Of a DNA stretch of 52,427 bases, positions 1 to 6,090 are shown piece by piece. The translations under genes were made by a program, and so were the position numbers. How positions within the stretch are numbered: the first letter of the stretch is position 1; every line of letters starts with the position of its first letter. Under the pieces are notes generated by a model. That model saw only the letters and a list, made by a program, of their open reading frames with translations. It did not search any database and had not been told where the DNA came from. Source of the stretch: a virus; IMG/VR virus record IMGVR_UViG_3300043452_000009, positions 1 to 52,427 of that record; one strand, written 5' to 3'.

Positions 1-1
1 T

Positions 2-301
2 AAGTTTAAATGTAATGTAAGGAGTTTAATTAGCAAGTCTTTCAAAAGAGGTGTTAATCAATTTAAAAAAACAGCAAGTACAGAATCAATACTTCAATGT
101 AATATAAAAGATTTTAAAGCACATATAGAAAAACAATTTACAGAAGGTATGTCTTTTGATAACCATGGTGATTGGCACTTAGACCATATAATACCATTAG
201 CATCAGCAAAAACAGAAGATGAAGTAATAAAACTAAATCACTATACAAACTTTCAGCCACTATGGGCGATAGATAATTTAAGAAAAGGTAGCAAGGTGTA
301 A
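2..301 (+). CDS. HNH endonuclease, 5'-truncated by window edge
   Basis: The frame is open from base 2 to the stop at 299-301, giving about 99 residues with no start in the window. The core is the HNH pattern WHLDHIIPLASA followed by HYTNFQPLWAIDNLRKGSK, the C-terminal signature of phage HNH endonucleases in which the DH histidine acts as general base and the later His/Asn bind the metal. The N-terminal part (SLISKSFKRGV and a DFKAHIEKQFTEGM stretch) also fits the family. Such genes are usually free-standing homing endonucleases in phage genomes. A -7 promoter motif follows right after the stop, so it ends a transcription unit. The fold is clear; mobility is inferred. Confidence 0.85.
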   Translation, partial: KFKCNVRSLISKSFKRGVNQFKKTASTESILQCNIKDFKAHIEKQFTEGMSFDNHGDWHLDHIIPLASAKTEDEVIKLNHYTNFQPLWAIDNLRKGSKV

Positions 302-318
302 AATTGGCAAAAAATGTG

Positions 319-326
319 TATATTTG
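319..326 (+). promoter_or_regulatory. Bacteroidota-type -7 promoter motif
   Basis: TATATTTG matches the TAnnTTTG -7 consensus of Bacteroidota sigma factors. It lies between the HNH stop and the next gene. The 15-base string AATGTGTATATTTGC around it recurs exactly at 567-581 ahead of the next gene, which supports a functional element. I do not see a convincing -33 TTG at the usual 17-23 base distance. Confidence 0.6.
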
Positions 327-360
327 CCATAAATATATTATGATAGATAGATACATAAAA

Positions 361-561
361 ATGAGGAGGACTAATAACTACGATGTAAACTGGTTTTATA
401 AGTACTTCGTAAGCAAGGGAGGTAAGCTAGACCCTACTACATTCCAGGCCATGTTCCAACTTGGGAACTTAGACGCTGCGCTTGAGCACATTGACCATGA
501 TTTTAAACTGAACAGACTGTACGATAAATCTGGTAGGCTGGTTGGTGTGTTTAAAAATTAA
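361..561 (+). CDS. Small hypothetical phage protein
   Basis: Codes for 66 residues (starting MRRTNNYDVNWFYKYFV) of unknown function. It looks soluble, with no signal or membrane segment. The start at 361 is chosen because it follows an A-rich ATACATAAAA leader; an in-frame ATG at 340 would add seven residues. The longer frame opening with TTG at 304 is unlikely because it would run through the -7 promoter motif at 319. It is followed by a second copy of the same promoter and a 43-residue gene, so these small genes seem to be individually promoted units upstream of groEL. Confidence 0.55.
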   Translation: MRRTNNYDVNWFYKYFVSKGGKLDPTTFQAMFQLGNLDAALEHIDHDFKLNRLYDKSGRLVGVFKN

Positions 562-572
562 AAATAAATGTG

Positions 573-580
573 TATATTTG
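573..580 (+). promoter_or_regulatory. Bacteroidota-type -7 promoter motif
   Basis: TATATTTG, second copy of the motif at 319, in an identical 15-base context. A transcript would begin near 587, giving a short A-rich leader before the ATG at 601. It probably drives the 43-residue gene, the 735 gene, groEL and groES as one unit ending at the terminator near 2890. Confidence 0.65.
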
Positions 581-600
581 CTGAATCAAAATCAAATTAA

Positions 601-732
601 ATGAACATAGACTTATCATTCGACCCTACGCAGTTTATACTTGGTATAAACTACTACTCAAAATCTTACGGATACCCGTACAGCGAGTTCAACATCTTCC
701 TAACGTTCTTCAGGCTAAGCTTTAAATTTTAA
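601..732 (+). CDS. 43-residue hypothetical protein
   Basis: A short complete gene, ATG to TAA, encoding 43 residues rich in aromatic amino acids (begins MNIDLSFDPTQFILGINYYS, ends LSFKF). The start sits about 20 bases after the -7 motif at 573, preceded by the A/T-rich AAATCAAATTAA leader typical of Bacteroidota. The stop is two bases from the start of the next gene, so the two are probably co-translated. No recognisable family. Confidence 0.5.
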   Translation: MNIDLSFDPTQFILGINYYSKSYGYPYSEFNIFLTFFRLSFKF

Positions 733-734
733 TT

Positions 735-983
735 ATGAACTACAGGGACGTTGTTTTGTTTATACTTGAGAAGTATAACACGGAGAATCCAGACAGCATG
801 ATCATGCTGCACACAAACATCACGGTTAACAGCTCGGACAGCTACACCTACTCGGTTAGCATGCGAAGCAAAAGAGCTAGCGTTGATGTTGACAACACAA
901 TGAAGACAAGAAGCAAGTCTGTTGCAGAGCAGGAAGCATTCAAATTAATACTAAATCAAATAATAGATTATGACAGATTTTAA
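735..983 (+). CDS. Hypothetical protein, possible dsRBD-like fold
   Basis: 82 residues, overlapping the start of groEL by 14 bases, so translation of the two is likely coupled. I do not recognise it with certainty. The order of elements (N-terminal helix YRDVVLFILEKYN, a beta-rich middle ITVNSSDSYTYSVSMRSKRASVDVD, then a helix after TRSKSVAEQEAFKLIL) resembles a double-stranded RNA-binding domain. The last part recalls the dsRBD SKK-xAEQ-xAA-xxAL motif, which contacts RNA. The length also suits a single dsRBD. This is a weak resemblance read by eye. Confidence 0.6.
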   Translation: MNYRDVVLFILEKYNTENPDSMIMLHTNITVNSSDSYTYSVSMRSKRASVDVDNTMKTRSKSVAEQEAFKLILNQIIDYDRF

Positions 984-2577
984 TTACAGCCCTAAGGAGC
1001 TGATCTTTGACCAAGAGGGAAGGGAGAAACTAATAAAAGGGATAAGCACAATCGCCAAGGCGGTTAAGAGTACGCTGGGACCAAGAGGAAACACTGTTCT
1101 TATTGAGTCTCGAAGCCATACACACGGCATCACGGTAACAAAAGATGGTGTAACGGTTGCAAGGAGTATTGACCTGCTTGACCCGGTTGAGAACCTAGCG
1201 GTTAGGATGATGAAGGAGGCGGCTGACAGAACAGCATCAATGGCTGGTGATGGTACAACCACAGCGATCGTGTTGACTGAGGCTATTGTTAAGAACGGGA
1301 TGGACATGCTTAAGGACACGCACAACGTGAGTGAGGTAATTAGGCACATGAACAAGATCACGGAGGACGTGATTAAGCTACTGGAGAAGAGGTCGAAGAA
1401 GGTAAGCGGCAAGACGCTGTCGGACGTGGCTACAATCTCAGCTAATAATGACAAGGAGATCGGGAAGATTATCGCTGACGTGTACAACAAGGTTGGGAAG
1501 AACGGGATTGTAACGGCTAACAACTCACAAACAGCTGAGACGTACTACGAGTTCACAAACGGGATCAAGATAGACAGAGGGTACACATCAAATTTATTCA
1601 TTAATGACTTCAAGAAGGACGAGTGCATTATGGAGGACGTGTATGTTCTAGTTAGCGACCAGGAGGTGAACAATATTTTGTCAATTGAGCGTATTTTACG
1701 ACCAATCATTAATGAAGGCAAGAAGTTATTGATAATTGCGCCATGCTCAGGGAACGTTGTGAACACGTTGGCGGCTAACGTCGTGCAGAACAAGGTGAAG
1801 ATGTGTAATATTTCTCCGCCTCAGTTTGGATACAAGCAGAAGGAGCTGATGGGAGATATTGCCTTGGCTGTTGGAGCGAAGTACTTCAGCGAGCAGACTG
1901 GTGATGACTTGAGTTTAATTGGAATGGAGCACTTGGGTAGAGCTGAGAGAATTATCATTGGAAGAGATAGCAGTGTTATAGTTAGATCTGAAGAGGTAAG
2001 CCCGGAGATGCAGGAGCGAATTGACCAGCTGTGGCAGGCACACGAGAACACCTCAAGAAAAGCAGACAAGGACTTCATTAAGGAGCGTATTGCCTCGCTA
2101 ACCGGTGGTGTTGGTGTTATTTACGTTGGTGGATCGTCTGACATTGAGCAGAAGGAGAAGTACGACAGGGTTGATGACGCTATTTGTGCGGTTAGATCTG
2201 CGATTGAGGAAGGGATTTTACCTGGAGGAGGGCTAGCGCTGTTCAATATATCTGACGAGTTGTCATTCCTAGCGGATGAGAACATTGAGGAGATGAGCAA
2301 GGAGCAGTTCGTGGCGTACCACATCATGGCTAAGTCGATGCAGGGGCCGTTATGTCAGATCATGATAAACGCAGGGCTGGACCCATGGGGTATAATGGAG
2401 GAGCACTTTGAGGGCAACTCATATGGGTATGACGTTAAGAACAATGTGTACGGTGACATGTACGCGATGGGCGTTATTGACCCGTTGAAGGTGACTAAGA
2501 ACGCGTTGAAGAACGCTGTATCTGTAGCATCAACGATACTAAGTACAAATGCAATAATAACAATAGCAAGAGCGTAA
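970..2577 (+). CDS. groEL: Phage-encoded GroEL-type chaperonin
   Basis: 535 residues with the group I chaperonin layout: equatorial domain with GPRGNTVLIE (37-46), KDGVTVARSI, and the nucleotide motif GDGTTT (93-98, with D94 in the place of the ATP/Mg aspartate); an apical domain around 195-375 (DRGYTSNLFIND, KLLIIAPCSGN); and a second equatorial half with VDDAICAVRSAIEEG (401-415, hydrolytic aspartate retained) and PGGGLAL. It should form ATP-driven folding rings in the host cytoplasm, most likely for phage structural proteins. It ends at TIARA and lacks the GGM-rich C-terminal tail found in bacterial GroEL. groES follows one base after its stop, the reverse of the usual bacterial groES-groEL order. 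It looks richer in C-ending codons than the fibre genes. GroEL homologues are known in jumbo phages such as EL, OBP and AR9. Confidence 0.96.
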   Translation: MTDFNYSPKELIFDQEGREKLIKGISTIAKAVKSTLGPRGNTVLIESRSHTHGITVTKDGVTVARSIDLLDPVENLAVRMMKEAADRTASMAGDGTTTAIVLTEAIVKNGMDMLKDTHNVSEVIRHMNKITEDVIKLLEKRSKKVSGKTLSDVATISANNDKEIGKIIADVYNKVGKNGIVTANNSQTAETYYEFTNGIKIDRGYTSNLFINDFKKDECIMEDVYVLVSDQEVNNILSIERILRPIINEGKKLLIIAPCSGNVVNTLAANVVQNKVKMCNISPPQFGYKQKELMGDIALAVGAKYFSEQTGDDLSLIGMEHLGRAERIIIGRDSSVIVRSEEVSPEMQERIDQLWQAHENTSRKADKDFIKERIASLTGGVGVIYVGGSSDIEQKEKYDRVDDAICAVRSAIEEGILPGGGLALFNISDELSFLADENIEEMSKEQFVAYHIMAKSMQGPLCQIMINAGLDPWGIMEEHFEGNSYGYDVKNNVYGDMYAMGVIDPLKVTKNALKNAVSVASTILSTNAIITIARA

Positions 2578-2578
2578 C

Positions 2579-2836
2579 ATGAAAGCAATAGGGAAAAATA
2601 TAATTATTAAGCCAATTGACGAACAGATCAAGACCGACTTTGGTCTTGTTCTTTCTGGCGAGGAGTCTGACAAGATCAGATACAAAAAAGCCACGGTTGT
2701 AAACCCTGGCTTAGATGTTTCATTTATACAAGAAGGAGACGAGATCTACTACGACAAGCGTGCTGGCTACACTATGATCCTAAATGGTGAGCAGCTTACG
2801 ATAATCGGAGAAAGAGACGTTGTCATCGTTTTATAG
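2579..2836 (+). CDS. groES: Phage-encoded GroES-type co-chaperonin
   Basis: 85 residues matching the Cpn10 family: MKAIGKNIIIKPIDEQ aligns with the first beta strands, TDFGLVLSGEESDK fills the mobile-loop position (FGLVL replacing the usual GGIVL that docks on GroEL), then KATVVNPG, EGDEIYYDKRAG and the C-terminal LTIIGERDVVIVL strand. It is slightly shorter than the usual 95-97 residues. It would cap the GroEL ring encoded immediately upstream. Its stop overlaps the 3' end of the convergent minus gene by 14 bases, and a strong terminator follows at 2856-2895. Confidence 0.93.
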   Translation: MKAIGKNIIIKPIDEQIKTDFGLVLSGEESDKIRYKKATVVNPGLDVSFIQEGDEIYYDKRAGYTMILNGEQLTIIGERDVVIVL

Positions 2837-3284
2837 CTTCGTTCATCTTCTTAACAATGCGTCTATATCGTTTGTCGGTATACGACGCATTTTTTGCGAA
2901 CATAGGATTGTTCTGATAGTTATCAGACAGGCGCTCCTCGCCATTAAGTTTCTTGTACACAGATCGAACAAGGCGCTTCCCTTTAAAAGATAGCTCGTAT
3001 AGATTAGACTCCATTCCTGTTCTCTTTCTCCATATTATAATCCACTCATCCTTAAGCATCCTATTAAACCTTTCGGTATCCCAGCTCATTGTCATGGCAA
3101 AATCAGTAAAGCAATCCCTGGTAAATAATCTCTCAGAAAAAAGAAATAGCATCATATCTAAGTCTGCTGATGATATATTGTGCTTGGTCTTAGCCCATTG
3201 ACGAACCACTCTAAAGTACTTCAAGTAGTCCTGACCAGGATCTCTTCTGTCGTACGCTCTTCTTATATTACTCTTGATTTTCAT
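2823..3284 (-). CDS. Putative winged-helix DNA-binding regulator
   Basis: 153 residues, basic, mostly helical. The stretch DLDMMLFLFSERLFTRDCFTDF, then WDTERFNRMLKDEWIIIWRKR and NLYELSFKGKRLVRSVYKKL, has the helix-helix-helix then wing order of MarR-like winged-helix proteins: a recognition helix around RFNRMLKDEW, a beta wing around WRKR-ESNLYELS, and an S-FKGKRLV step common after the wing. It is the only minus gene among the plus-strand left-arm genes. It is transcribed away from a perfect 18-bp palindrome (3298-3315), which could be its own operator. Function as a late-gene regulator is inference. Confidence 0.65.
   Translation of the reverse strand: MKIKSNIRRAYDRRDPGQDYLKYFRVVRQWAKTKHNISSADLDMMLFLFSERLFTRDCFTDFAMTMSWDTERFNRMLKDEWIIIWRKRTGMESNLYELSFKGKRLVRSVYKKLNGEERLSDNYQNNPMFAKNASYTDKRYRRIVKKMNEAIKR
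2856..2895 (+). terminator. Rho-independent terminator of groEL-groES
   Basis: A long hairpin: outer arms AATGCGTC (2856-2863) and GACGCATT (2884-2891), inner arms TATATCG (2864-2870) and CGGTATA (2876-2882) with one G-T pair, a single-base bulge at 2883 and a TTTGT loop, followed by further Ts. It sits 20 bases after the groES stop, inside the 3' coding region of the convergent minus-strand gene. Confidence 0.8.
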
Positions 3285-3297
3285 TTAATTTTAATTA

Positions 3298-3315
3298 TTA
3301 TCTTTGCAAAGATAA
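3298..3315. promoter_or_regulatory. Palindromic divergent promoter/operator
   Basis: TTATCTTTGCAAAGATAA is a perfect 18-bp palindrome. Each half contains TATCTTTG, a match to the Bacteroidota -7 element TAnnTTTG, so the two strands carry back-to-back -7 boxes. For the plus strand a TTG at 3274-3276 lies 22 bases upstream, within the 17-23 base spacing of the -33 element. It separates the minus regulator-like gene (start 3284) from the plus fibre gene (start 3330). The dyad could also be a dimer binding site. Confidence 0.7.
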
Positions 3316-3329
3316 ATAAAAAAGACGAG

Positions 3330-3659
3330 ATGACTAAAATTTCACTGTATCCAAATGATACTAACATAGAAGACGACGATATTTTATTGGGTACAGACAA
3401 GGAAACTCCTGGAGATGTAACTAAGAATTTTCCTATTGGAAGCTTAAAGGCTTACATAACAAATTCTTTGATATTTAAAAACCTTACCCCAATTCCTCTT
3501 TCAGCTTCTGCGTTAAATTTTTCTTATCCTAATGCGGTTATTGGAACGCAAGTAATTTGCTCGTCGCTTGAGGGATCTGTTTTAGTAAATAAAGTATACG
3601 TTTACACTTGCACAGACGCTCAGTCTTGGGCTTTAGACGTTAGAGATAAAGTAGTATAA
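3330..3659 (+). CDS. Small tail-fibre-like protein with mosaic domains
   Basis: 109 residues. The first ~50 residues (MTKISLYPNDTNIEDDDILLGTD, then DVTKNFPIGSLKAYI) resemble the N-terminus of the 8119 fibre (MTKISQYAVDT, then SDKWIGSD, TKNFTPDKLAKYF), the pattern of a virion-anchoring module. The C-terminal half (LSASALNFSYPNAVIGTQVIC, ending W-ALDVRDKVV) resembles the last ~55 residues of the 3774 collagen-like fibre (LTASALNTAYP, VGFKVYCKD, W-SMPITAVV). It therefore looks like a minimal adaptor or short fibre. The ATG at 3330 follows the palindromic promoter; a longer in-frame start at 3180 would run through that promoter and the minus gene. Confidence 0.65.
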   Translation: MTKISLYPNDTNIEDDDILLGTDKETPGDVTKNFPIGSLKAYITNSLIFKNLTPIPLSASALNFSYPNAVIGTQVICSSLEGSVLVNKVYVYTCTDAQSWALDVRDKVV

Positions 3660-3675
3660 AATTTAAAAAATAGAT

Positions 3676-3774
3676 ATGAAAGCTTGTAAAACAAAAATGA
3701 AAATGGCTGATAAGAAGCCAATGGCTAGTAAGTCAATCACTAAAAAAGTAATGATTAAAACAACTAAAAAATAA
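3676..3774 (+). CDS. Short lysine/methionine-rich protein
   Basis: 32 residues (begins MKACKTKMKMADKKPMASKS), strongly basic. It starts after an A/T-rich leader and its stop overlaps the next ATG in a TAATG junction at 3772-3776, which implies translational coupling to the collagen-like fibre. Small Lys-rich proteins of this sort are common between phage fibre genes; I know no function. Confidence 0.45.
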   Translation: MKACKTKMKMADKKPMASKSITKKVMIKTTKK

Positions 3775-5258
3775 TGGCAAACGTACCTTTAACCACGCGT
3801 TTCATCGGTATATCCGAGAGTGTGGATCTTACAGAAAAAAAATCAGCAGCATTAAACGCTGAGACTCAACCTTACACATTCCAGGATATTATAACCACTA
3901 TTGGACCAGGACCAGCAGGACCTCAAGGTGTTCAAGGACCAGCAGGACCAGTTGGACCAGTTGGACCAGCAGGGTTAGAATGGCAAGGAGCATGGGTATC
4001 TGGTACGTCATACGTTGAGGATGACGCGGTTGGATATGATGGGGCTTCATGGTTTTGTATTTTAGCTACAAGCGGAACAGACGCTCCAGATGTAGACGCA
4101 ACTCACTGGGCTTTATTAGCTTCTCAAGGGGCGCAAGGTATTCAAGGTGTTGCTGGACCAACAGGTGCTCAAGGACCTACAGGACCTGAAGGTATTCAAG
4201 GTATTCAAGGTGTTGCTGGACCTACAGGTGCAACAGGACCAGAAGGGCCTATCGGAGCTACAGGTGCACAAGGTATTCAAGGCATTCAAGGTGTTGCCGG
4301 ACCAACAGGTGCTCAAGGACCAGAAGGGCCTCAAGGAGCAGCTGGTGTTGTGCCTGCTAAAACAATAGGAGAAGTTATATTTGGATTTAGTGCAATAAAC
4401 ACATTGTCTTACGATATAAACAAGATACCTACAAACGGTAACTCAGATGGAGGATTTGCTTACTTACCAAGTACAACCGGCTTACCAATTGGTAAAGAGG
4501 TAACTGTAGCTTGTTTTTCAAGCGGTACTTTCAATGTAAGAACATTTGACAATGGTTATAAAATTATAAACAACAACATTAACCCAGGATCTGATTTAAG
4601 TGCTACTACTGTTAAGATATCTAACGGTGAGATTTTAAAGTTCACCCTTATTGACAGCGGCTTCTGGATTCTTGACTATGTTGTAACAAGCAAAGAAAAC
4701 AGAACATTATATAGTTTATCAGGAGGACCTACTGCTTTAGCCCCAAGAGTTATCAATGGAACTAGAGTAAACGCTATATCTACAGGATATTATGCGTTAC
4801 CTGCAAGTGGGGCTGTTGTTGCTAGTAATATAAACGAGGTTATTGTTTATGCTCAAAGTGCAACAGTTACAATTCAAGCAGCTACAGGAGGTAACATATC
4901 TTACACGTCAAACAATTCTTACGGTTCTGGATATGGCATGTTAGCTTATTCTACAGTTAGATTTACAAGATACTATGGAGAAAACTGGATTGCTGAGCCT
5001 ATTGTTGGAGCATTTCCTAATTTTAATGGTACCCCATTAAGTGCAGCAAGTGCCTACTCTATAAACGAAGCAACTACAAACAACACTACATCTGCATTAA
5101 CTGCATCTGCATTAAATACAGCTTACCCTACATCTGGTCCTATAAATTATCCTGTAGGATTTAAGGTTTACTGCAAAGACATTACAGGCGGTGGTTTAGT
5201 ATACGTTAAAGTAACAGGAAACACTTGGGTATCAATGCCTATTACTGCTGTAGTATAG
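3774..5258 (+). CDS. Collagen-like tail fibre with carbohydrate-binding insert
   Basis: 494 residues. Residues 1-43 form an N-terminal part (TTRFIGISESVDLTEKK). Two blocks of Gly-X-Y triplets follow, at about 44-66 and 119-192 (GPAGPQGVQGPAG, GIQGIQGVAGPTG), which would form a collagen-like triple helix. Between them at about 68-117 lies a module (WQGAWVSGTSYVEDDAVGYDG, SWFCILATSG, WALLAS) like the small carbohydrate-binding modules of chitinases (CBM5/12 type). The last ~300 residues are Gly/Ser/Asn/Tyr-rich, beta-type, and probably the receptor-binding tip. It is the first of a series of fibre genes, so a trimeric fibre is the natural reading. Confidence 0.8.
   Translation: MANVPLTTRFIGISESVDLTEKKSAALNAETQPYTFQDIITTIGPGPAGPQGVQGPAGPVGPVGPAGLEWQGAWVSGTSYVEDDAVGYDGASWFCILATSGTDAPDVDATHWALLASQGAQGIQGVAGPTGAQGPTGPEGIQGIQGVAGPTGATGPEGPIGATGAQGIQGIQGVAGPTGAQGPEGPQGAAGVVPAKTIGEVIFGFSAINTLSYDINKIPTNGNSDGGFAYLPSTTGLPIGKEVTVACFSSGTFNVRTFDNGYKIINNNINPGSDLSATTVKISNGEILKFTLIDSGFWILDYVVTSKENRTLYSLSGGPTALAPRVINGTRVNAISTGYYALPASGAVVASNINEVIVYAQSATVTIQAATGGNISYTSNNSYGSGYGMLAYSTVRFTRYYGENWIAEPIVGAFPNFNGTPLSAASAYSINEATTNNTTSALTASALNTAYPTSGPINYPVGFKVYCKDITGGGLVYVKVTGNTWVSMPITAVV
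3903..4347 (+). repeat. Gly-X-Y coding repeats in fibre gene
   Basis: Two blocks of 9-base periodic sequence (about 3903-3971 and 4128-4347) built from GGACCAGCA, GGTATTCAA and GGACCTACAGGTGC-like units that encode collagen triplets. The repeats GGTATTCAAGGTGTTGCTGG and close variants recur several times and are a likely substrate for recombination that changes fibre length. Confidence 0.85.
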
Positions 5259-5259
5259 T

Positions 5260-5532
5260 ATGCCAGGTAGAACCGCAAAATATTACGCGAACAATCCAGA
5301 CGCTAGAAAAAAGCGTCTGGATTACCAGCGTGAATACAACAAGCAAGACCGCGAAGTAAAAAAAAGGGTTGAGCTTAATAAGGTGAACAGACAGAGAGGT
5401 ACTTACGGAAACGGAGATGGCCTTGATGCTAGTCACACAAAAAGAGGTATAGTAATGAAGAAGGCTTCTATAAACAGAGGTTCTAAAACAGCTATGCCTG
5501 GAGACAGAAGAGCTAGAGGAGGTAAAAAATGA
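5260..5532 (+). CDS. Basic small phage protein (MPGRTAKYY family)
   Basis: 90 residues, very rich in Lys and Arg. It begins MPGRTAKYYANNPDARKKR and contains a DASHTKRG motif followed by an NRGSKTAMPGDRRARGGKK tail. Similar short proteins with an SHTK motif and an NRG/RG-rich tail occur beside structural genes in many marine phages. The charge suggests nucleic-acid contact, perhaps packaged with DNA, but no function is established. Its stop overlaps the next start. Confidence 0.6.
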   Translation: MPGRTAKYYANNPDARKKRLDYQREYNKQDREVKKRVELNKVNRQRGTYGNGDGLDASHTKRGIVMKKASINRGSKTAMPGDRRARGGKK

Positions 5533-5813
5533 GCGTAAAGAGCAAGATGAAATGTGGTGAGGTAAAACCATCAACGCGCCCTGGTAAAAAAATCATGAAG
5601 CTGTACTGCGATAACGGCAAGGAAAAGCTTGTTCATGCAGGAGCTAAGGGTTACGGTAACAACTACTCAGATGCAGCTCGTAAATCATTCAAGGCTCGTC
5701 ACAAGTGCTCTACAGCGTCACCAGGAACAGCTAGGCATTTAGCTTGCACAGAGCTTTGGTCAGCAGGAGGAAGAAAAACATCAAGTCCAACTAGTCGTAA
5801 AGGTAAATACTAA
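5529..5813 (+). CDS. Cysteine-containing small phage protein (DUF5872-like)
   Basis: 94 basic residues. Visible motifs are MKCGEVKPSTRPGKKIM, KEKLVHAGAKGYGNNYSDAARKSF, KARHKC and ARHLACTELWSAGG, with cysteines at the start, at KARHKC and at HLAC. The pattern of an R-x-FKARHxC box followed by a short Cys-Trp motif is shared with a conserved family of unknown function in cyanophages and other marine phages. It starts 4 bases inside the previous gene, so the cluster is co-translated. The family name is recalled from pattern, not searched. Confidence 0.6.
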   Translation: MSVKSKMKCGEVKPSTRPGKKIMKLYCDNGKEKLVHAGAKGYGNNYSDAARKSFKARHKCSTASPGTARHLACTELWSAGGRKTSSPTSRKGKY

Positions 5814-5917
5814 TGAAGAAAGTAATTAAAAAAGCCAAGGAGTACGAATCTAAGAAGTCTTTAGATGGAAAGATGAAGTTCTTAAAGGGTAATGTTGGAA
5901 AAATAAAAAAGAAGTAG
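5813..5917 (+). CDS. 34-residue lysine-rich protein
   Basis: 34 residues (begins MKKVIKKAKEYESKKSLDGK, ends KIKKK). The start overlaps the previous stop in TAATG, which supports expression. It is highly basic and probably helical. Function unknown. Confidence 0.45.
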   Translation: MKKVIKKAKEYESKKSLDGKMKFLKGNVGKIKKK

Positions 5918-5919
5918 CT

Positions 5920-6087
5920 ATGCTAGGAGACGATATAGAAAGAGTAACTAAAGCCACTGGTGTAAAAAAAGCGGTTGATTACTTAGCTAAAAAAACAGGT
6001 AAAGACTGCGGTTGCAGTAAAAGAAAGTCTGCGTTAAATAACCCAGGGCTATTAATAAATCAGATAATTTACAAAAAAAGAAATTAA
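5920..6087 (+). CDS. Small protein with GKDCGC motif
   Basis: 55 residues. It begins MLGDDIERVTKATGVKKAVD and has a central DCGCSKRKSALN motif. A helix followed by a D-CGC-xxRK-xxLN motif recurs in a family of short proteins near fibre and lysis genes of Bacteroidota phages. The two cysteines could bind a metal or form a disulfide. It lies 2 bases after the 34-residue gene and 3 bases before the next. Function unknown. Confidence 0.55.
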   Translation: MLGDDIERVTKATGVKKAVDYLAKKTGKDCGCSKRKSALNNPGLLINQIIYKKRN

Positions 6088-6090
6088 ACC

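Noticed and set aside
304-360. TTG start at 304 for the 361 gene
   Set aside because: The frame would run through a -7 promoter box (319-326); the ATG at 361 follows an A-rich leader.
984-1523. A 179-residue open frame on the minus strand opposite groEL
   Set aside because: groEL is a clear family match on the plus strand; the antisense frame is hydrophobic-rich low-information sequence of the kind produced by shadows, with no start context.
3180-3329. Longer start for the 3330 fibre gene
   Set aside because: It would cover the divergent promoter and the start of the minus gene; the N-terminal similarity with the 8119 fibre begins exactly at the ATG at 3330.
3903-4347. Possible CRISPR-like repeats
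   Set aside because: The periodicity is 9 bases, in frame, and encodes collagen triplets; there are no unique spacers.
4116-4368. Open frames in other registers across the collagen repeats
   Set aside because: They are repetitive shadows created by the 9-base Gly-X-Y coding repeats and have no independent start signals.
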